64,000 nt of DNA, from NCBI RefSeq assembly GCF_000982825.1, contig NZ_CP011047.1, forward strand, positions 372,001-436,000, given 5' to 3'. This DNA is from Cronobacter sakazakii. Lineage in GTDB: Bacteria; Pseudomonadota; Gammaproteobacteria; Enterobacterales; Enterobacteriaceae. This document shows positions 52,949-62,049 of the stretch, piece after piece. The translations under genes were made by a program, and so were the position numbers. Numbering within the stretch: the stretch's first letter is position 1; every line of letters begins with the position of its first letter. The notes below the pieces were generated by a model. The model did no database searches. It was given only the letters and a program-made list of their open reading frames with translations, and had not been told where the DNA came from.

Positions 52949-54169
52949 ATGGAAAAGCATTACGTGGGATCGGAAATAGGTCAATTACGCAGCGTTATGC
53001 TGCACCGCCCTAATTTAAGCCTGAAAAGACTGACGCCGTCTAATTGCCAGGAATTACTGTTTGACGATGTATTATCAGTCGAGCGCGCGGGGGAAGAGCA
53101 CGATATTTTTGCACGCGCCCTGCGTGATCAGGGTGTGGAAGTATTATTACTGACGGATCTCCTGACACGCACGCTGGATATCCCGGAGGCGAAAGACTGG
53201 CTGCTGGAGACGCAGGTTTCTGAATACCGCCTTGGCCCCTCTTTTGCCGCCGATGTGCGCGGCTGGCTTGCCGACCTGCCGCATCGGGAGCTGGCGCGGC
53301 GCTTAAGCGGCGGGCTGACGTTTAGTGAGATCCCGGCCTCGATTCATAATATGGTGGTGGATACGCACGGCGCCAACGATTTTATTATGGAGCCGCTTCC
53401 CAATCATTTATTTACGCGCGACACCTCCTGCTGGATATATAACGGCGTGTCGATAAATCCGATGGCGAAACCCGCGCGCCAGCGTGAAACCAATAATCTG
53501 CGTGCGATTTATCGCTGGCATCCGGCATTTGCCGATGGCGAATTTATTAAATATTTCGGCGACCAGAATATTAATTACGACCACGCCACGCTGGAAGGCG
53601 GCGATGTATTAGTCATTGGCCGCGGCGCGGTATTAATCGGCATGTCTGAACGCACCACGCCGCAGGGGGTGGAATTCCTCGCGAGCGCCCTGTTTAAACA
53701 CCAGCAGGCGACGCGCGTTATCGCCGTGGAATTGCCGAAACACCGCTCCTGCATGCACCTCGATACCGTCATGACGCATATCGATATTGACACCTTCTCC
53801 GTCTACCCCGAAGTGGTGCGCCCCGATGTGAAGTGCTGGACCTTAACGCCGGACGGGCGCGGCGGCATCGCGCGTACCGAAGAGAAAACGCTGGTTTATG
53901 CGCTGGAACAGGCGCTCGGCATCGATCAGATACGACTCATCACCACCGGTGGCGATGCGTTTGAGGCCGAGCGCGAGCAGTGGAACGACGCCAACAACGT
54001 GCTGACCGTGCGCCCCGGCGTGGTGATTGGCTATGAGCGCAACACCTGGACCAACGAGAAATATGACAAGGCCGGCATCACCGTGCTGCCGATCCCTGGC
54101 GACGAGCTGGGCCGCGGACGCGGCGGCGCGCGCTGCATGAGCTGCCCGCTGGAACGCGACGGCATTTAA
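52949..54169 (+). CDS. arcA: Arginine deiminase
   Basis: 406 residues from MEKHYVGSEIGQLRSVMLHR (ATG at 52949, RBS AAGGAAT); the frame is open 135 bp upstream, but those residues are not family-like. Converts arginine to citrulline and ammonia. Catalytic residues are visible: C in GGARCMSCPL near the end, H in MHLDTVMTHID, E in LEGGDVLVIG. First gene of an ADI operon (arcA-arcC-OTC-transporter-regulator). Confidence 0.95.
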   Translation: MEKHYVGSEIGQLRSVMLHRPNLSLKRLTPSNCQELLFDDVLSVERAGEEHDIFARALRDQGVEVLLLTDLLTRTLDIPEAKDWLLETQVSEYRLGPSFAADVRGWLADLPHRELARRLSGGLTFSEIPASIHNMVVDTHGANDFIMEPLPNHLFTRDTSCWIYNGVSINPMAKPARQRETNNLRAIYRWHPAFADGEFIKYFGDQNINYDHATLEGGDVLVIGRGAVLIGMSERTTPQGVEFLASALFKHQQATRVIAVELPKHRSCMHLDTVMTHIDIDTFSVYPEVVRPDVKCWTLTPDGRGGIARTEEKTLVYALEQALGIDQIRLITTGGDAFEAEREQWNDANNVLTVRPGVVIGYERNTWTNEKYDKAGITVLPIPGDELGRGRGGARCMSCPLERDGI

Positions 54170-54179
54170 GGAGAAGACC

Positions 54180-55091
54180 ATGGAGAAGAAACCCACGCTG
54201 GTGGTGGCGCTTGGCGGCAACGCGCTGCTGAAACGCGGCGAACCGCTGGAGGCCGATATTCAGCGTCATAACGTCGAACTGGCAGCCCATACCATTGCTC
54301 AGCTCACCCGCCAGTGGCGCGTGGTGCTGGTGCACGGCAACGGCCCGCAGGTTGGGCTGCTGGCGTTGCAAAACAGCGCTTACCTGAACGTCACGCCTTA
54401 TCCGCTCGACATTCTGGGCGCCGAAAGCCAGGGAATGATCGGCTACCTGCTGCAACAGTCGCTGAAAAATCAGCTGCCGGATCGCGAAGTTAGCGTGCTG
54501 CTGACGCAGGTGGCGGTGAATGACAACGATCCGGCGTTTAAGAACCCGACCAAATACATCGGCCCGGTCTATGACAAAGCCCAGGCCGACCAGCTCGCCG
54601 CCGACAAAGGCTGGACGATGAAAGCCGACGGGCCTTATTTCCGCCGCGTGGTGCCCTCGCCCCAGCCGCAACGGATTATCGAGAGCGATGCCATCCAGGC
54701 GCTTATCGAGCGCGACCATCTGGTGATTTGCAACGGCGGCGGCGGCGTGCCGGTGGTGGACAACGCCGACGGCTACCACGGTATCGAGGCGGTTATCGAC
54801 AAAGATCTCTCGGCCGCGCTGCTGGCGCGCCAGTTACACGCCGACGCGCTGCTGATCCTGACTGACGCCGACGCGGTGTACGCCGACTGGGGCAAGCCGA
54901 CCCAGCGTCCGCTCACGCAAGTAACGCCTTCACAGCTGGCGGAGCTGCGCTTCGACGCAGGCTCGATGGGGCCGAAAGTGGCCGCATGTTGCGCCTTTGT
55001 TGAGCAGTGCGGCGGCATCGCAGGCATCGGCGCGCTGGGCGACGGTCTCGCCATTCTCGCAGGCGACAAAGGCACGCTGATCCGCCAGTAA
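54180..55091 (+). CDS. arcC: Carbamate kinase
   Basis: 303 residues. Turns carbamoyl phosphate and ADP into ATP, ammonia and CO2, the energy-yielding last step of the arginine deiminase pathway. Family marks: VVALGGNALLKRGE, VLVHGNGPQVGLLALQN, and GGGGVPVV followed by GIEAVIDKDLSAALLA. Starts 10 bp after arcA with GGAGAAG. Confidence 0.95.
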   Translation: MEKKPTLVVALGGNALLKRGEPLEADIQRHNVELAAHTIAQLTRQWRVVLVHGNGPQVGLLALQNSAYLNVTPYPLDILGAESQGMIGYLLQQSLKNQLPDREVSVLLTQVAVNDNDPAFKNPTKYIGPVYDKAQADQLAADKGWTMKADGPYFRRVVPSPQPQRIIESDAIQALIERDHLVICNGGGGVPVVDNADGYHGIEAVIDKDLSAALLARQLHADALLILTDADAVYADWGKPTQRPLTQVTPSQLAELRFDAGSMGPKVAACCAFVEQCGGIAGIGALGDGLAILAGDKGTLIRQ

Positions 55092-55127
55092 GTTTTCTCA
55101 CCGCTTTCACGCAACAAGGATTTCACC

Positions 55128-56132
55128 ATGACTATCAACCTGAAAAACCGCAACTTCCTGAAACTGCTCGACTACACCCCGGCGGAGATCCAGTACCTCA
55201 TCGATCTCGCCATGCAACTGAAAGCCGATAAAAAAGCCGGGCGCGAGAAGAAAACGCTGGTCGGTAAAAACATCGCGCTGATTTTTGAAAAAACCTCCAC
55301 CCGTACCCGCTGCGCGTTTGAAGTCGGCGCGTTCGATCAGGGCGCGCAGGTGACGTACATCGGGCCGAGCGGCTCGCAGATTGGCCATAAGGAGTCGATG
55401 AAAGACACCGCCCGCGTACTGGGGCGCATGTATGACGGCATCGAATATCGCGGCTACGGCCAGGCGATTGTCGAGGAACTTGGCGAATTCGCGGGCGTGC
55501 CGGTGTGGAATGGCCTCACCAATGAGTTTCACCCGACGCAAATCCTGGCTGACCTGATGACCATGCTGGAGCACTCGCCAGGCAAAACGCTCCCGCAGAT
55601 CCGCTTTGCCTACCTTGGCGACGCGCGCAACAACATGGGCAATTCGCTGATGGTGGGTGCCGCGAAAATGGGCATGGAGATCCGCCTGGTGGCCCCGAAA
55701 GCCTTCTGGCCGGAAGAGGCGTTAGTCGAACAGTGCCGCGCCATCGCGCCGGAAACCGGCGCGCGTATCATCCTCACCGAACATGTGGATGAAGGCGTGG
55801 ACGGCGTCGATTTCCTCTACACCGACGTCTGGGTGTCGATGGGCGAGCCGAAAGAGGCCTGGGCTGAGCGCGTCGCGCTGATGAAACCCTATCAGATCAA
55901 CCAGGCGGTCGTAAAAGCGACCGGCAATCCGAACGTCAAATTTATGCACTGCCTGCCCGCGTTTCATAACGAGCACACCACCGTCGGGCGCGAGATCGAA
56001 GCCGCTTACGGCCTGAAGGGGCTGGAAGTGACCGATGACGTGTTCGAGTCCCCCTGCTCCATTGTGTTTGATGAGGCGGAGAACCGTATGCATACCATCA
56101 AAGCCGTGATGGTGGCGACGCTTGGCGAATAA
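55128..56132 (+). CDS. Ornithine carbamoyltransferase (probably catabolic, in the ADI operon)
   Basis: 334 residues with the same sites as argI (STRTRCAFE, HPTQILADLM, HCLPAF), and DNA strongly similar to argI. In this operon it should run backwards, splitting citrulline to ornithine and carbamoyl phosphate for ArcC, as ArcB does. By sequence it is nearer to enteric ArgI/ArgF than to the larger dodecameric ArcB type. A gene duplication of argI recruited to the operon is plausible. Spacing to arcC 36 bp. Confidence 0.9.
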   Translation: MTINLKNRNFLKLLDYTPAEIQYLIDLAMQLKADKKAGREKKTLVGKNIALIFEKTSTRTRCAFEVGAFDQGAQVTYIGPSGSQIGHKESMKDTARVLGRMYDGIEYRGYGQAIVEELGEFAGVPVWNGLTNEFHPTQILADLMTMLEHSPGKTLPQIRFAYLGDARNNMGNSLMVGAAKMGMEIRLVAPKAFWPEEALVEQCRAIAPETGARIILTEHVDEGVDGVDFLYTDVWVSMGEPKEAWAERVALMKPYQINQAVVKATGNPNVKFMHCLPAFHNEHTTVGREIEAAYGLKGLEVTDDVFESPCSIVFDEAENRMHTIKAVMVATLGE

Positions 56133-56180
56133 CCTTTGCGGGCGCGCCGCCGGTGCGCCCGCCGCTTCGGAGATACCCTC

Positions 56181-57584
56181 ATGCACAGGTTCAAATTTCC
56201 TTCCGCTTACACCATTTTATTTGTGCTGATCGCGCTGGTCGCCGCGCTTACCTGGGTCGTGCCTGCCGGGAAATACCAGATGGCGATGAACGAGACGCTT
56301 GGCAAAGAGGTGCCGGTCGCGGGTACTTATGCGCCCGTCGAGGCGCATCCGCAGGGCATTACCGCCATTCTGCTGGCCCCGGTGGATGGCCTTTACAACC
56401 ATGTGACCTACACCGCAGGTGCCATCGACGTGGCGCTGTTTGTGCTGATCATCGGCGGCTTTCTGGGCGTGGTGAACAAAACCGGCGCGATTGATGCCGG
56501 GATTGAGCGCGTCACCGAGCGGCTGCACGGCAAAGAAGAGTGGATGATCCCGATACTGATGGCGCTGTTCGCCGCGGGCGGCACCATCTACGGTATGGCG
56601 GAAGAGTCGCTGCCGTTTTATACGCTGCTGGTGCCGGTGATGATGGCCGCGCGCTTCGACCCGCTGGTCGCCGCCGCCACGGTGCTGCTTGGCGCAGGCA
56701 TCGGCACGCTCGGCTCCACCATTAACCCCTTCGCGACGGTGATTGCCGCCAACGCCGCCGGCATTCCGTTCACCAGCGGCATCTGGCTGCGCGTGGCGCT
56801 GCTGGTGATTGGCTGGGTTATCTGCGTGCTGTGGGTAATGCGTTACGCCCGCCGCGTGCGTCAGGATCCGTCGCGTTCTGTGGTGGCGGATCAGTGGGAA
56901 GCCAACCGCGCGCACTTTCTCGGCAGCCGCTCCGGCGAGATGCTCCCCTTTACCGCCACGCGCAAAATCATTCTGGTTATCTTCGCCGCCTCGTTTGCGG
57001 TAATGATTTACGGCGTGGCGGTGCGCGGCTGGTGGATGGGCGAGATTTCCGGCGTGTTCCTGGCCGCCGCCATTATCACCGGCGTGGTGGCGCGCATGAG
57101 CGAAGAGGCGTTCACCAGCACGTTCATCGACGGCGCGCGGGATCTGCTCGGCGTGGCGCTGATCATCGGTATCGCGCGCGGCATTGTGGTGGTGATGGAT
57201 AACGGCATGATCACCCACACCATTTTGCACAGCGCGGAGAACCTGGTTTCGGGGCTTTCCACCACGGTGTTTATTAACGTGACGTACTGGATTGAAGTGG
57301 TGCTCTCGTTTCTGGTGCCGTCGTCCTCCGGCCTTGCCGTACTGACCATGCCGATTATGGCGCCGCTCGCCGATTTCGCCCACGTGGGCCGCGACCTGGT
57401 CGTCACCGCCTATCAGTCCGCCTCCGGCATCGTGAATCTTATTACGCCCACCTCGGCGGTGGTGATGGGCGGGCTCGCTATCGCCCGCGTGCCTTACGTT
57501 CGTTATCTGAAATGGGTCGCGCCGCTCATACTGATTCTGACGGTGCTGAATATGGCAGCGCTCAGCCTCGGCGCGCTGTTTTAG
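56181..57584 (+). CDS. YfcC-family membrane transporter (putative arginine/ornithine exchanger)
   Basis: 467 residues from MHRFKFPSAYTILFVLIALV (ATG at 56181, RBS GGAGAT). About 11-12 membrane segments; family signatures are GGTIYGMAEESLPFYTLLVP and SGLAVLTMPIMAPLADF with a later SGIVNLITPTSAVVMGGL, all of the YfcC/DcuC group. Its place between OTC and the regulator suggests arginine import with ornithine export, as ArcD does. Unlike ArcD of lactic bacteria it is not of the APC family. Confidence 0.82.
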   Translation: MHRFKFPSAYTILFVLIALVAALTWVVPAGKYQMAMNETLGKEVPVAGTYAPVEAHPQGITAILLAPVDGLYNHVTYTAGAIDVALFVLIIGGFLGVVNKTGAIDAGIERVTERLHGKEEWMIPILMALFAAGGTIYGMAEESLPFYTLLVPVMMAARFDPLVAAATVLLGAGIGTLGSTINPFATVIAANAAGIPFTSGIWLRVALLVIGWVICVLWVMRYARRVRQDPSRSVVADQWEANRAHFLGSRSGEMLPFTATRKIILVIFAASFAVMIYGVAVRGWWMGEISGVFLAAAIITGVVARMSEEAFTSTFIDGARDLLGVALIIGIARGIVVVMDNGMITHTILHSAENLVSGLSTTVFINVTYWIEVVLSFLVPSSSGLAVLTMPIMAPLADFAHVGRDLVVTAYQSASGIVNLITPTSAVVMGGLAIARVPYVRYLKWVAPLILILTVLNMAALSLGALF

Positions 57585-57752
57585 CCATACATGGCGTTGC
57601 GGCGCTGTCAATCAGGGGCATCGCGCCGCATGAAACGCCTCCCATTTCTGGAAAAGCCCGCGCCTCGCCAGGTGATTGTGGTTTCCCTGGACGCGGGCCG
57701 GGAAAACAATATCGTTTTTCTTCAACTTTCATCAACGCAGGAGTGACGGTCC

Positions 57753-58232
57753 ATGAAGGATTACGGTGATTATTCCGGGAAAGAGCAGGAGCAAATGGCG
57801 GTGTGCCAGCGGCTTATCAGCAATAAAACCTACTGCTCTCAGGAGGAGATCCGGCGCGATATGCAGCGCCAGGGGTTTGACAATATCAGCCAGTCCTCCG
57901 TCTCACGCCTGCTGAAACTGCTGGGCGTGATTAAAATCCGCAACGCCAAAGGACAAAAAATTTATTCTCTAAATCCGCTGTTGCAGCCCGCGCCAGACGC
58001 CGCGCGCTCTATCTCAGAAATGGTGGTGAGCGTTGAACATAACAGCGAATTTATCCTTGTCCATACGGTGGCGGGCTATGGCCGCGCGGTAGCGAAAGTG
58101 CTGGATTATCACGCCCTGCCGGAGATCTTAGGGGTGGTGGCCGGTAGCAGTATCGTCTGGATAGCGCCGCGCGATGTGAAGCGCACCGCGCTGGTACACA
58201 AGCGCATTAATTATTTACTTCAAATGCATTAA
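57753..58232 (+). CDS. ArgR-family regulator of the ADI operon
   Basis: 159 residues. The N-terminal winged helix (SQEEIRRDMQRQGFDNISQSSVSRLLKLLG) is clearly ArgR, and the C-terminal domain follows. In E. coli ArgR the arginine-binding pair is the two aspartates of GTIAGDD; here the site reads GVVAGSS, so both are serine. This suggests changed or lost arginine sensing, perhaps working in mixed hexamers with ArgR. It lies 168 bp after the transporter gene. AT-rich 3' end. Confidence 0.85.
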   Translation: MKDYGDYSGKEQEQMAVCQRLISNKTYCSQEEIRRDMQRQGFDNISQSSVSRLLKLLGVIKIRNAKGQKIYSLNPLLQPAPDAARSISEMVVSVEHNSEFILVHTVAGYGRAVAKVLDYHALPEILGVVAGSSIVWIAPRDVKRTALVHKRINYLLQMH

Positions 58233-58277
58233 TATTCACAGCAATCGATTCCTGCGGCTAAAGTGTGCATTTCCTGC

Positions 58278-58305
58278 TTGTCAGCTAACCGCACATGCGT
58301 ATAAT
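58278..58305 (+). promoter_or_regulatory. pyrBI promoter
   Basis: -35 TTGTCA (58278-58283), 16-bp spacer, -10 TATAAT (58300-58305). The start region (gccggacaatttgccgg) matches the E. coli pyrBI promoter, where UTP controls slippage at the T-run and attenuation. Confidence 0.85.
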
Positions 58306-58329
58306 GCCGGACAATTTGCCGGAGGAAGC

Positions 58330-58434
58330 ATGGTCCAGTGTGTTCGACAGTTTGTCTTACCGTGTCGTCAGAAAGCTGACGGCCAGGCCGTTGCTCTTTC
58401 CGTTCCAGAATTGCTGTTAAAAGCCCCTCAATGA
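58330..58434 (+). CDS. pyrL: pyrBI leader peptide
   Basis: 34 codons beginning MVQCVRQFVLPC, the same opening as E. coli PyrL, behind GGAGGA. The ribosome following RNA polymerase through it prevents the attenuator hairpin when UTP is low. The stop TGA lies inside the hairpin. After residue 11 the peptide diverges from E. coli, which is expected since its role is positional. Confidence 0.88.
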   Translation: MVQCVRQFVLPCRQKADGQAVALSVPELLLKAPQ

Positions 58435-58448
58435 GGGGCTTTTTTTTG
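58419..58448 (+). terminator. pyrBI attenuator
   Basis: Perfect stem aagcccctc/gaggggctt (58421-58429 with 58433-58441), 3-base loop, then T8. Stops transcription when UTP is plentiful. Overlaps the end of pyrL. Confidence 0.93.
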
Positions 58449-58485
58449 TCCAGCGTTTGTCCGCCGGCCTGAAGAGGAGACAAAA

Positions 58486-59421
58486 ATGGCTAATCCGCTT
58501 TATCAAAAACATATTATTTCCATCAACGATCTCAGCCGCGCCGAGTTAGAACTGGTGCTGGAGACGGCGGCGAAGCTGAAAGCGAACCCGCAGCCGGAGC
58601 TGCTGAAGCACAAAGTGATCGCCAGCTGCTTTTTTGAAGCCTCGACCCGCACCCGCCTGTCGTTTGAAACCTCCATGCACCGCCTCGGCGCGGCGGTGGT
58701 CGGCTTCTCCGACAGCAGCAACACCTCGCTTGGCAAAAAAGGCGAAACGCTGGCGGATACCATTTCGGTTATCAGCACCTATGTGGACGCCATTGTGATG
58801 CGCCACCCGCAGGAAGGCGCGGCGCGTCTGGCGACTGAGTTTTCCGGCGGCGTGCCGGTGCTGAACGCAGGCGACGGCGCCAACCAGCACCCGACCCAGA
58901 CGCTGCTCGATCTCTTTACCATCCAGGAGACCCAGGGACGTCTTGAGAACCTCACCATCGCGATGGTCGGCGATCTGAAATATGGCCGCACGGTACACTC
59001 ACTGGCGCAGGCGCTGGCGAAATTCAACGGCAACCGCTTCTGCTTTATCGCCCCGGATGCGCTGGCGATGCCGCAGTACATCCTCGATATGCTTGATGAG
59101 AAAGGCATTCCGTGGAGCCTGCACAGCGCCATTGAAGACGTGGTGCAGGAGGTGGACATTCTCTACATGACCCGCGTGCAGAAAGAGCGTCTCGACCCGT
59201 CGGAATACGCCAACGTGAAGGCCCAGTTTGTGCTGCGCGCCGCCGATTTGCAGGGCGCGCGCGAGAATATGAAAGTGCTGCACCCGCTGCCGCGCATTGA
59301 TGAGATCACAACCGATGTGGATAAAACGCCGCACGCCTGGTATTTCCAGCAGGCGGGCAACGGCATTTTCGCCCGTCAGGCGCTGCTGGCGCTGGTACTG
59401 AATCGCGATTTAGCGCTGTAA
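58486..59421 (+). CDS. pyrB: Aspartate carbamoyltransferase, catalytic chain
   Basis: 311 residues (E. coli 311). Joins carbamoyl phosphate and aspartate, the first committed pyrimidine step. Sites: STRTRLSFE, HPTQTLLDLF, and PLPRIDEI. Works as a dodecamer with PyrI. Start ATG with GAGGAG. Confidence 0.97.
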   Translation: MANPLYQKHIISINDLSRAELELVLETAAKLKANPQPELLKHKVIASCFFEASTRTRLSFETSMHRLGAAVVGFSDSSNTSLGKKGETLADTISVISTYVDAIVMRHPQEGAARLATEFSGGVPVLNAGDGANQHPTQTLLDLFTIQETQGRLENLTIAMVGDLKYGRTVHSLAQALAKFNGNRFCFIAPDALAMPQYILDMLDEKGIPWSLHSAIEDVVQEVDILYMTRVQKERLDPSEYANVKAQFVLRAADLQGARENMKVLHPLPRIDEITTDVDKTPHAWYFQQAGNGIFARQALLALVLNRDLAL

Positions 59422-59431
59422 GGAGAAGCCC

Positions 59432-59893
59432 ATGACCCATGATAATAAACTTCAGGTAGAAGCCATCCGTCGCGGTACGGTGATTGATCATATTCCGGCG
59501 CAGGTCGGCTTCAAACTGCTTTCCCTGTTTAAGCTTACCGAAACGGATCAGCGTATCACCATCGGCCTGAACCTGCCTTCCGGCGAAATGGGCCGCAAAG
59601 ATTTGATCAAAATTGAAAACACCTTCCTGACCGACGAGCAGGTGAACCAGCTTGCGCTGTATGCGCCCCAGGCGACGGTGAACCGCATCGACGATTATGA
59701 AGTGGTAGGCAAAAGCAAACCAAGCCTGCCGGATCGCATCGAAAACGTGCTGGTCTGCCCGAATGGTAACTGCATCAGCCGTATCGAGCCGGTTTCCTCC
59801 AGCTTTGCCGTGAAAACGCGCGGCGACGCGGTGCAGCTCAAGTGCAAATATTGCGAGAAAGAGTTCGCCCGTCACGTCGTGCTGGCGGATTAA
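59432..59893 (+). CDS. pyrI: Aspartate carbamoyltransferase, regulatory chain
   Basis: 153 residues. The N-terminal allosteric domain binds CTP/ATP; the C-terminal zinc domain has four cysteines (CPNGNC, then CKYC). Starts 10 bp after pyrB. Ends before a ggctccc/gggagcc inverted repeat that lacks a T run. Confidence 0.97.
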   Translation: MTHDNKLQVEAIRRGTVIDHIPAQVGFKLLSLFKLTETDQRITIGLNLPSGEMGRKDLIKIENTFLTDEQVNQLALYAPQATVNRIDDYEVVGKSKPSLPDRIENVLVCPNGNCISRIEPVSSSFAVKTRGDAVQLKCKYCEKEFARHVVLAD

Positions 59894-59966
59894 TTGTGGC
59901 TGGCAATGGCCTTACGGCTCCCTATAATGAGCGGGAGCCTTACCGCTGTTAACTTCAGGAGAAATT

Positions 59967-60353
59967 ATGTCCCGCACTATCGCCACGGAAAATGCCCCTG
60001 CCGCTATCGGCCCTTACGTTCAGGCCGTCGATCTGGGCAACATGGTTATCACCTCCGGTCAGATCCCGGTCGACCCGAAATCCGGCAGCGTGCCGGACGA
60101 CATCGCCGCCCAGGCGCGTCAGTCGCTGGATAACGTGAAAGCGATTATCGAAGCCGCTGGCCTGAAAGTGGGTGATATCGTGAAAACCACGGTATTCGTT
60201 AAAGATCTGAACGACTTCGCGACCGTTAACGCCACTTACGAAGCGTTTTTCACCGAACACAACGCGACCTTCCCGGCACGCTCCTGCGTGGAAGTGGCGC
60301 GTCTGCCGAAAGATGTGAAAATCGAAATCGAAGCGATCGCCGTTCGTCGCTAA
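59967..60353 (+). CDS. ridA: Reactive intermediate (enamine/imine) deaminase
   Basis: 128 residues (E. coli 128). Hydrolyses reactive 2-aminoacrylate. Family motif ARSCVEVARLPKDVKIEIEAIA, with the key arginine in PARSCVEV and GQIPVDPKSG. RBS AGGAGA. Follows pyrI, as in E. coli; a TATAAT in the gap could give it an extra promoter. Confidence 0.97.
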   Translation: MSRTIATENAPAAIGPYVQAVDLGNMVITSGQIPVDPKSGSVPDDIAAQARQSLDNVKAIIEAAGLKVGDIVKTTVFVKDLNDFATVNATYEAFFTEHNATFPARSCVEVARLPKDVKIEIEAIAVRR

Positions 60354-60370
60354 TCGCGTCTGACGTAAAA

Positions 60371-60399
60371 GAAAAAGCACCGCGAGCGGTGCTTTTTTT
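60371..60399 (+). terminator. Terminator after ridA
   Basis: Stem aaaagcaccg/cggtgctttt (60373-60382 with 60387-60396), loop cgag, then T. Confidence 0.9.
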
Positions 60400-60405
60400 A
60401 TGGGC

Positions 60406-61416
60406 TCAGCGCGCCGTTTTCTTCGCTTTCAGTGGGCTCTGGCGCGAAACGTTTACCGGTGTGTGTTTGGTCAGCGCGGGCTGCGTGTTGCGGTAGTGAC
60501 GCTTCGCCGCGCGCATCTCATCGATGGTCGGCGCAGGCACTAAGCAATCGCGGCGCGAACCAATCAGATGCTTTTTGCCCATCGCCTCCAGCGCCTCGCG
60601 AATAACCGGCCAGTTGACCGGATCGTGATAGCGCAGCAGCGCCTTATGCAGGCGGCGCTGGCGATCGCCTTTTGGCACCACCACATCTTCACTTTTGTAG
60701 CCGATTTTCCCGAGCGGGTTTTTGCCGGTGTAATACATCGTGGTTGAACTGGCGAGCGGCGACGGATAGAAGTTCTGCACCTGATCGAGCCGGAAACGAT
60801 GGCGCTTGAGCCACAGCGCCAGATTCAACATATCTTCATCACGTGTGCCGGGATGCGCGGAGATAAAATAAGGGATCAAATACTGCTCTTTGCCCGCCTG
60901 CTTTGAATAGGTGTCGAACAATGCTTTAAAGCGGTCATAGCTGCCCATGCCCGGCTTCATCATTTTTGACAGCGGCCCCTCTTCGGTATGCTCCGGGGCA
61001 ATCTTCAGATAACCGCCAACGTGGTGCGTCGCCAGCTCTTTGATATAGCGCGGATCTTCCACCGCCAGATCGTAGCGCACCCCGGAGGCGATCAGGATCT
61101 TCCTGATGCCTTTGAGATCGCGTGCGCGCCGGTAGAGGTTGATCGTCGGCGTATGATCGGTATCCATATGCGGGCAGATCTCCGGGTAAACGCACGACAG
61201 GCGGCGGCAGGTCTGCTCGGCGCGCGGCGACGTGCAGCGCAGCATATACATATTGGCCGTCGGCCCGCCGAGATCGGAGATAATGCCGGTAAAGCCGGGC
61301 ACTGAATCACGGATCGCTTCTATCTCATTAATGATCGACTCTTCCGAGCGGCTCTGGATAATGCGCCCTTCATGCTCGGTAATAGAGCAGAGCGAGCACC
61401 CTATAATTCTGATCAT
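60406..61416 (-). pseudogene. ygiQ: YgiQ radical SAM protein, 5' half missing
   Basis: 336 codons equal to the C-terminal part of YgiQ (whole protein about 730-740). Native sequence begins at GCSLCSITEHEGRIIQSRS; whole YgiQ has GCFGGCSFCSITEHEGR here, so the first cysteine of the CxxxCxxC iron-sulphur site is gone. The few residues before it (MIRII) come from AT-rich foreign DNA. Junction near 61402. The later domains are intact. YgiQ does not normally sit beside ridA in E. coli, so this is a recombination scar or a split by an insertion. Confidence 0.85.
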
Positions 61417-61515
61417 TTAGAAATTTTTTTGCGTTTAAAATCAATGAATTGAAAGATTTCATTTTTCTAAGTCTGATAAAACAGATGAAAACCCAACTGA
61501 CTATACTCATAAAAC

Positions 61516-61845
61516 TCAATCTTTGCGCTGCTGTACGATACCAGTAATTACAGGTGCCGAGTTTAACATCATGAAAAGTAGCCCAATAATGAATGACGCA
61601 ACGCCAGCTGCGGTGCCTAACTTCTGACTGAACACCATTGAAACAAAGTACATATTTGGGATAAAAACGGACATAGCAATCACGAAAAGTAACTTATTCA
61701 GATAATTATTTATTCGGGTCTTAACCTCAACTCTATCATAAAAAGCCATCGAAACGTAAGCAGTTATCAGTGAATAAAAAGACCATGTCATATAGTTAAC
61801 CGATTCATTAAATGCCTCTCGCAAAAGCAAAGCACTTTCTGTCAT
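61516..61845 (-). CDS. Small membrane protein of unknown function
   Basis: 109 residues, ATG at 61845 with a good GAGGTAGGG site. Three likely membrane segments (about 17-36, 50-72 and 78-100) and a charged loop (DRVEVKTRINNYLNKLL). AT-rich, unlike the ygiQ side. It lies downstream of the large unknown gene on the same strand, separated by a terminator. Confidence 0.6.
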   Translation of the reverse strand: MTESALLLREAFNESVNYMTWSFYSLITAYVSMAFYDRVEVKTRINNYLNKLLFVIAMSVFIPNMYFVSMVFSQKLGTAAGVASFIIGLLFMMLNSAPVITGIVQQRKD

Positions 61846-61992
61846 TCCCTACCTCATTAAATCAATAGAAAATAAATCTGAATAATTTATTTTTAAAAGA
61901 AAAGAACACAACATAACTTCAGTAGTTATGATTAATCCCTGAATGATTATTTCTTAGCAAGATATAACATGCTTAATGTATATCAGGCAATA

Positions 61993-62024
61993 AAAAAACT
62001 CCCAAAGACCACCGCTGTGGTCTT
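61993..62024 (-). terminator. Terminator after the large unknown gene
   Basis: Stem aagaccac/gtggtctt (62005-62012 with 62017-62024), loop cgct; on the minus strand it is followed by TGGGAG and then T7. Confidence 0.65.
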
Positions 62025-62049
62025 CAGGTATAGGATTTAAAGAACGAAC

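Noticed and set aside
56217..57611. 464-codon minus-strand frame opposite the YfcC-type transporter
   Set aside because: Histidine- and arginine-rich mirror of membrane-protein codons; the sense frame is a recognised family.
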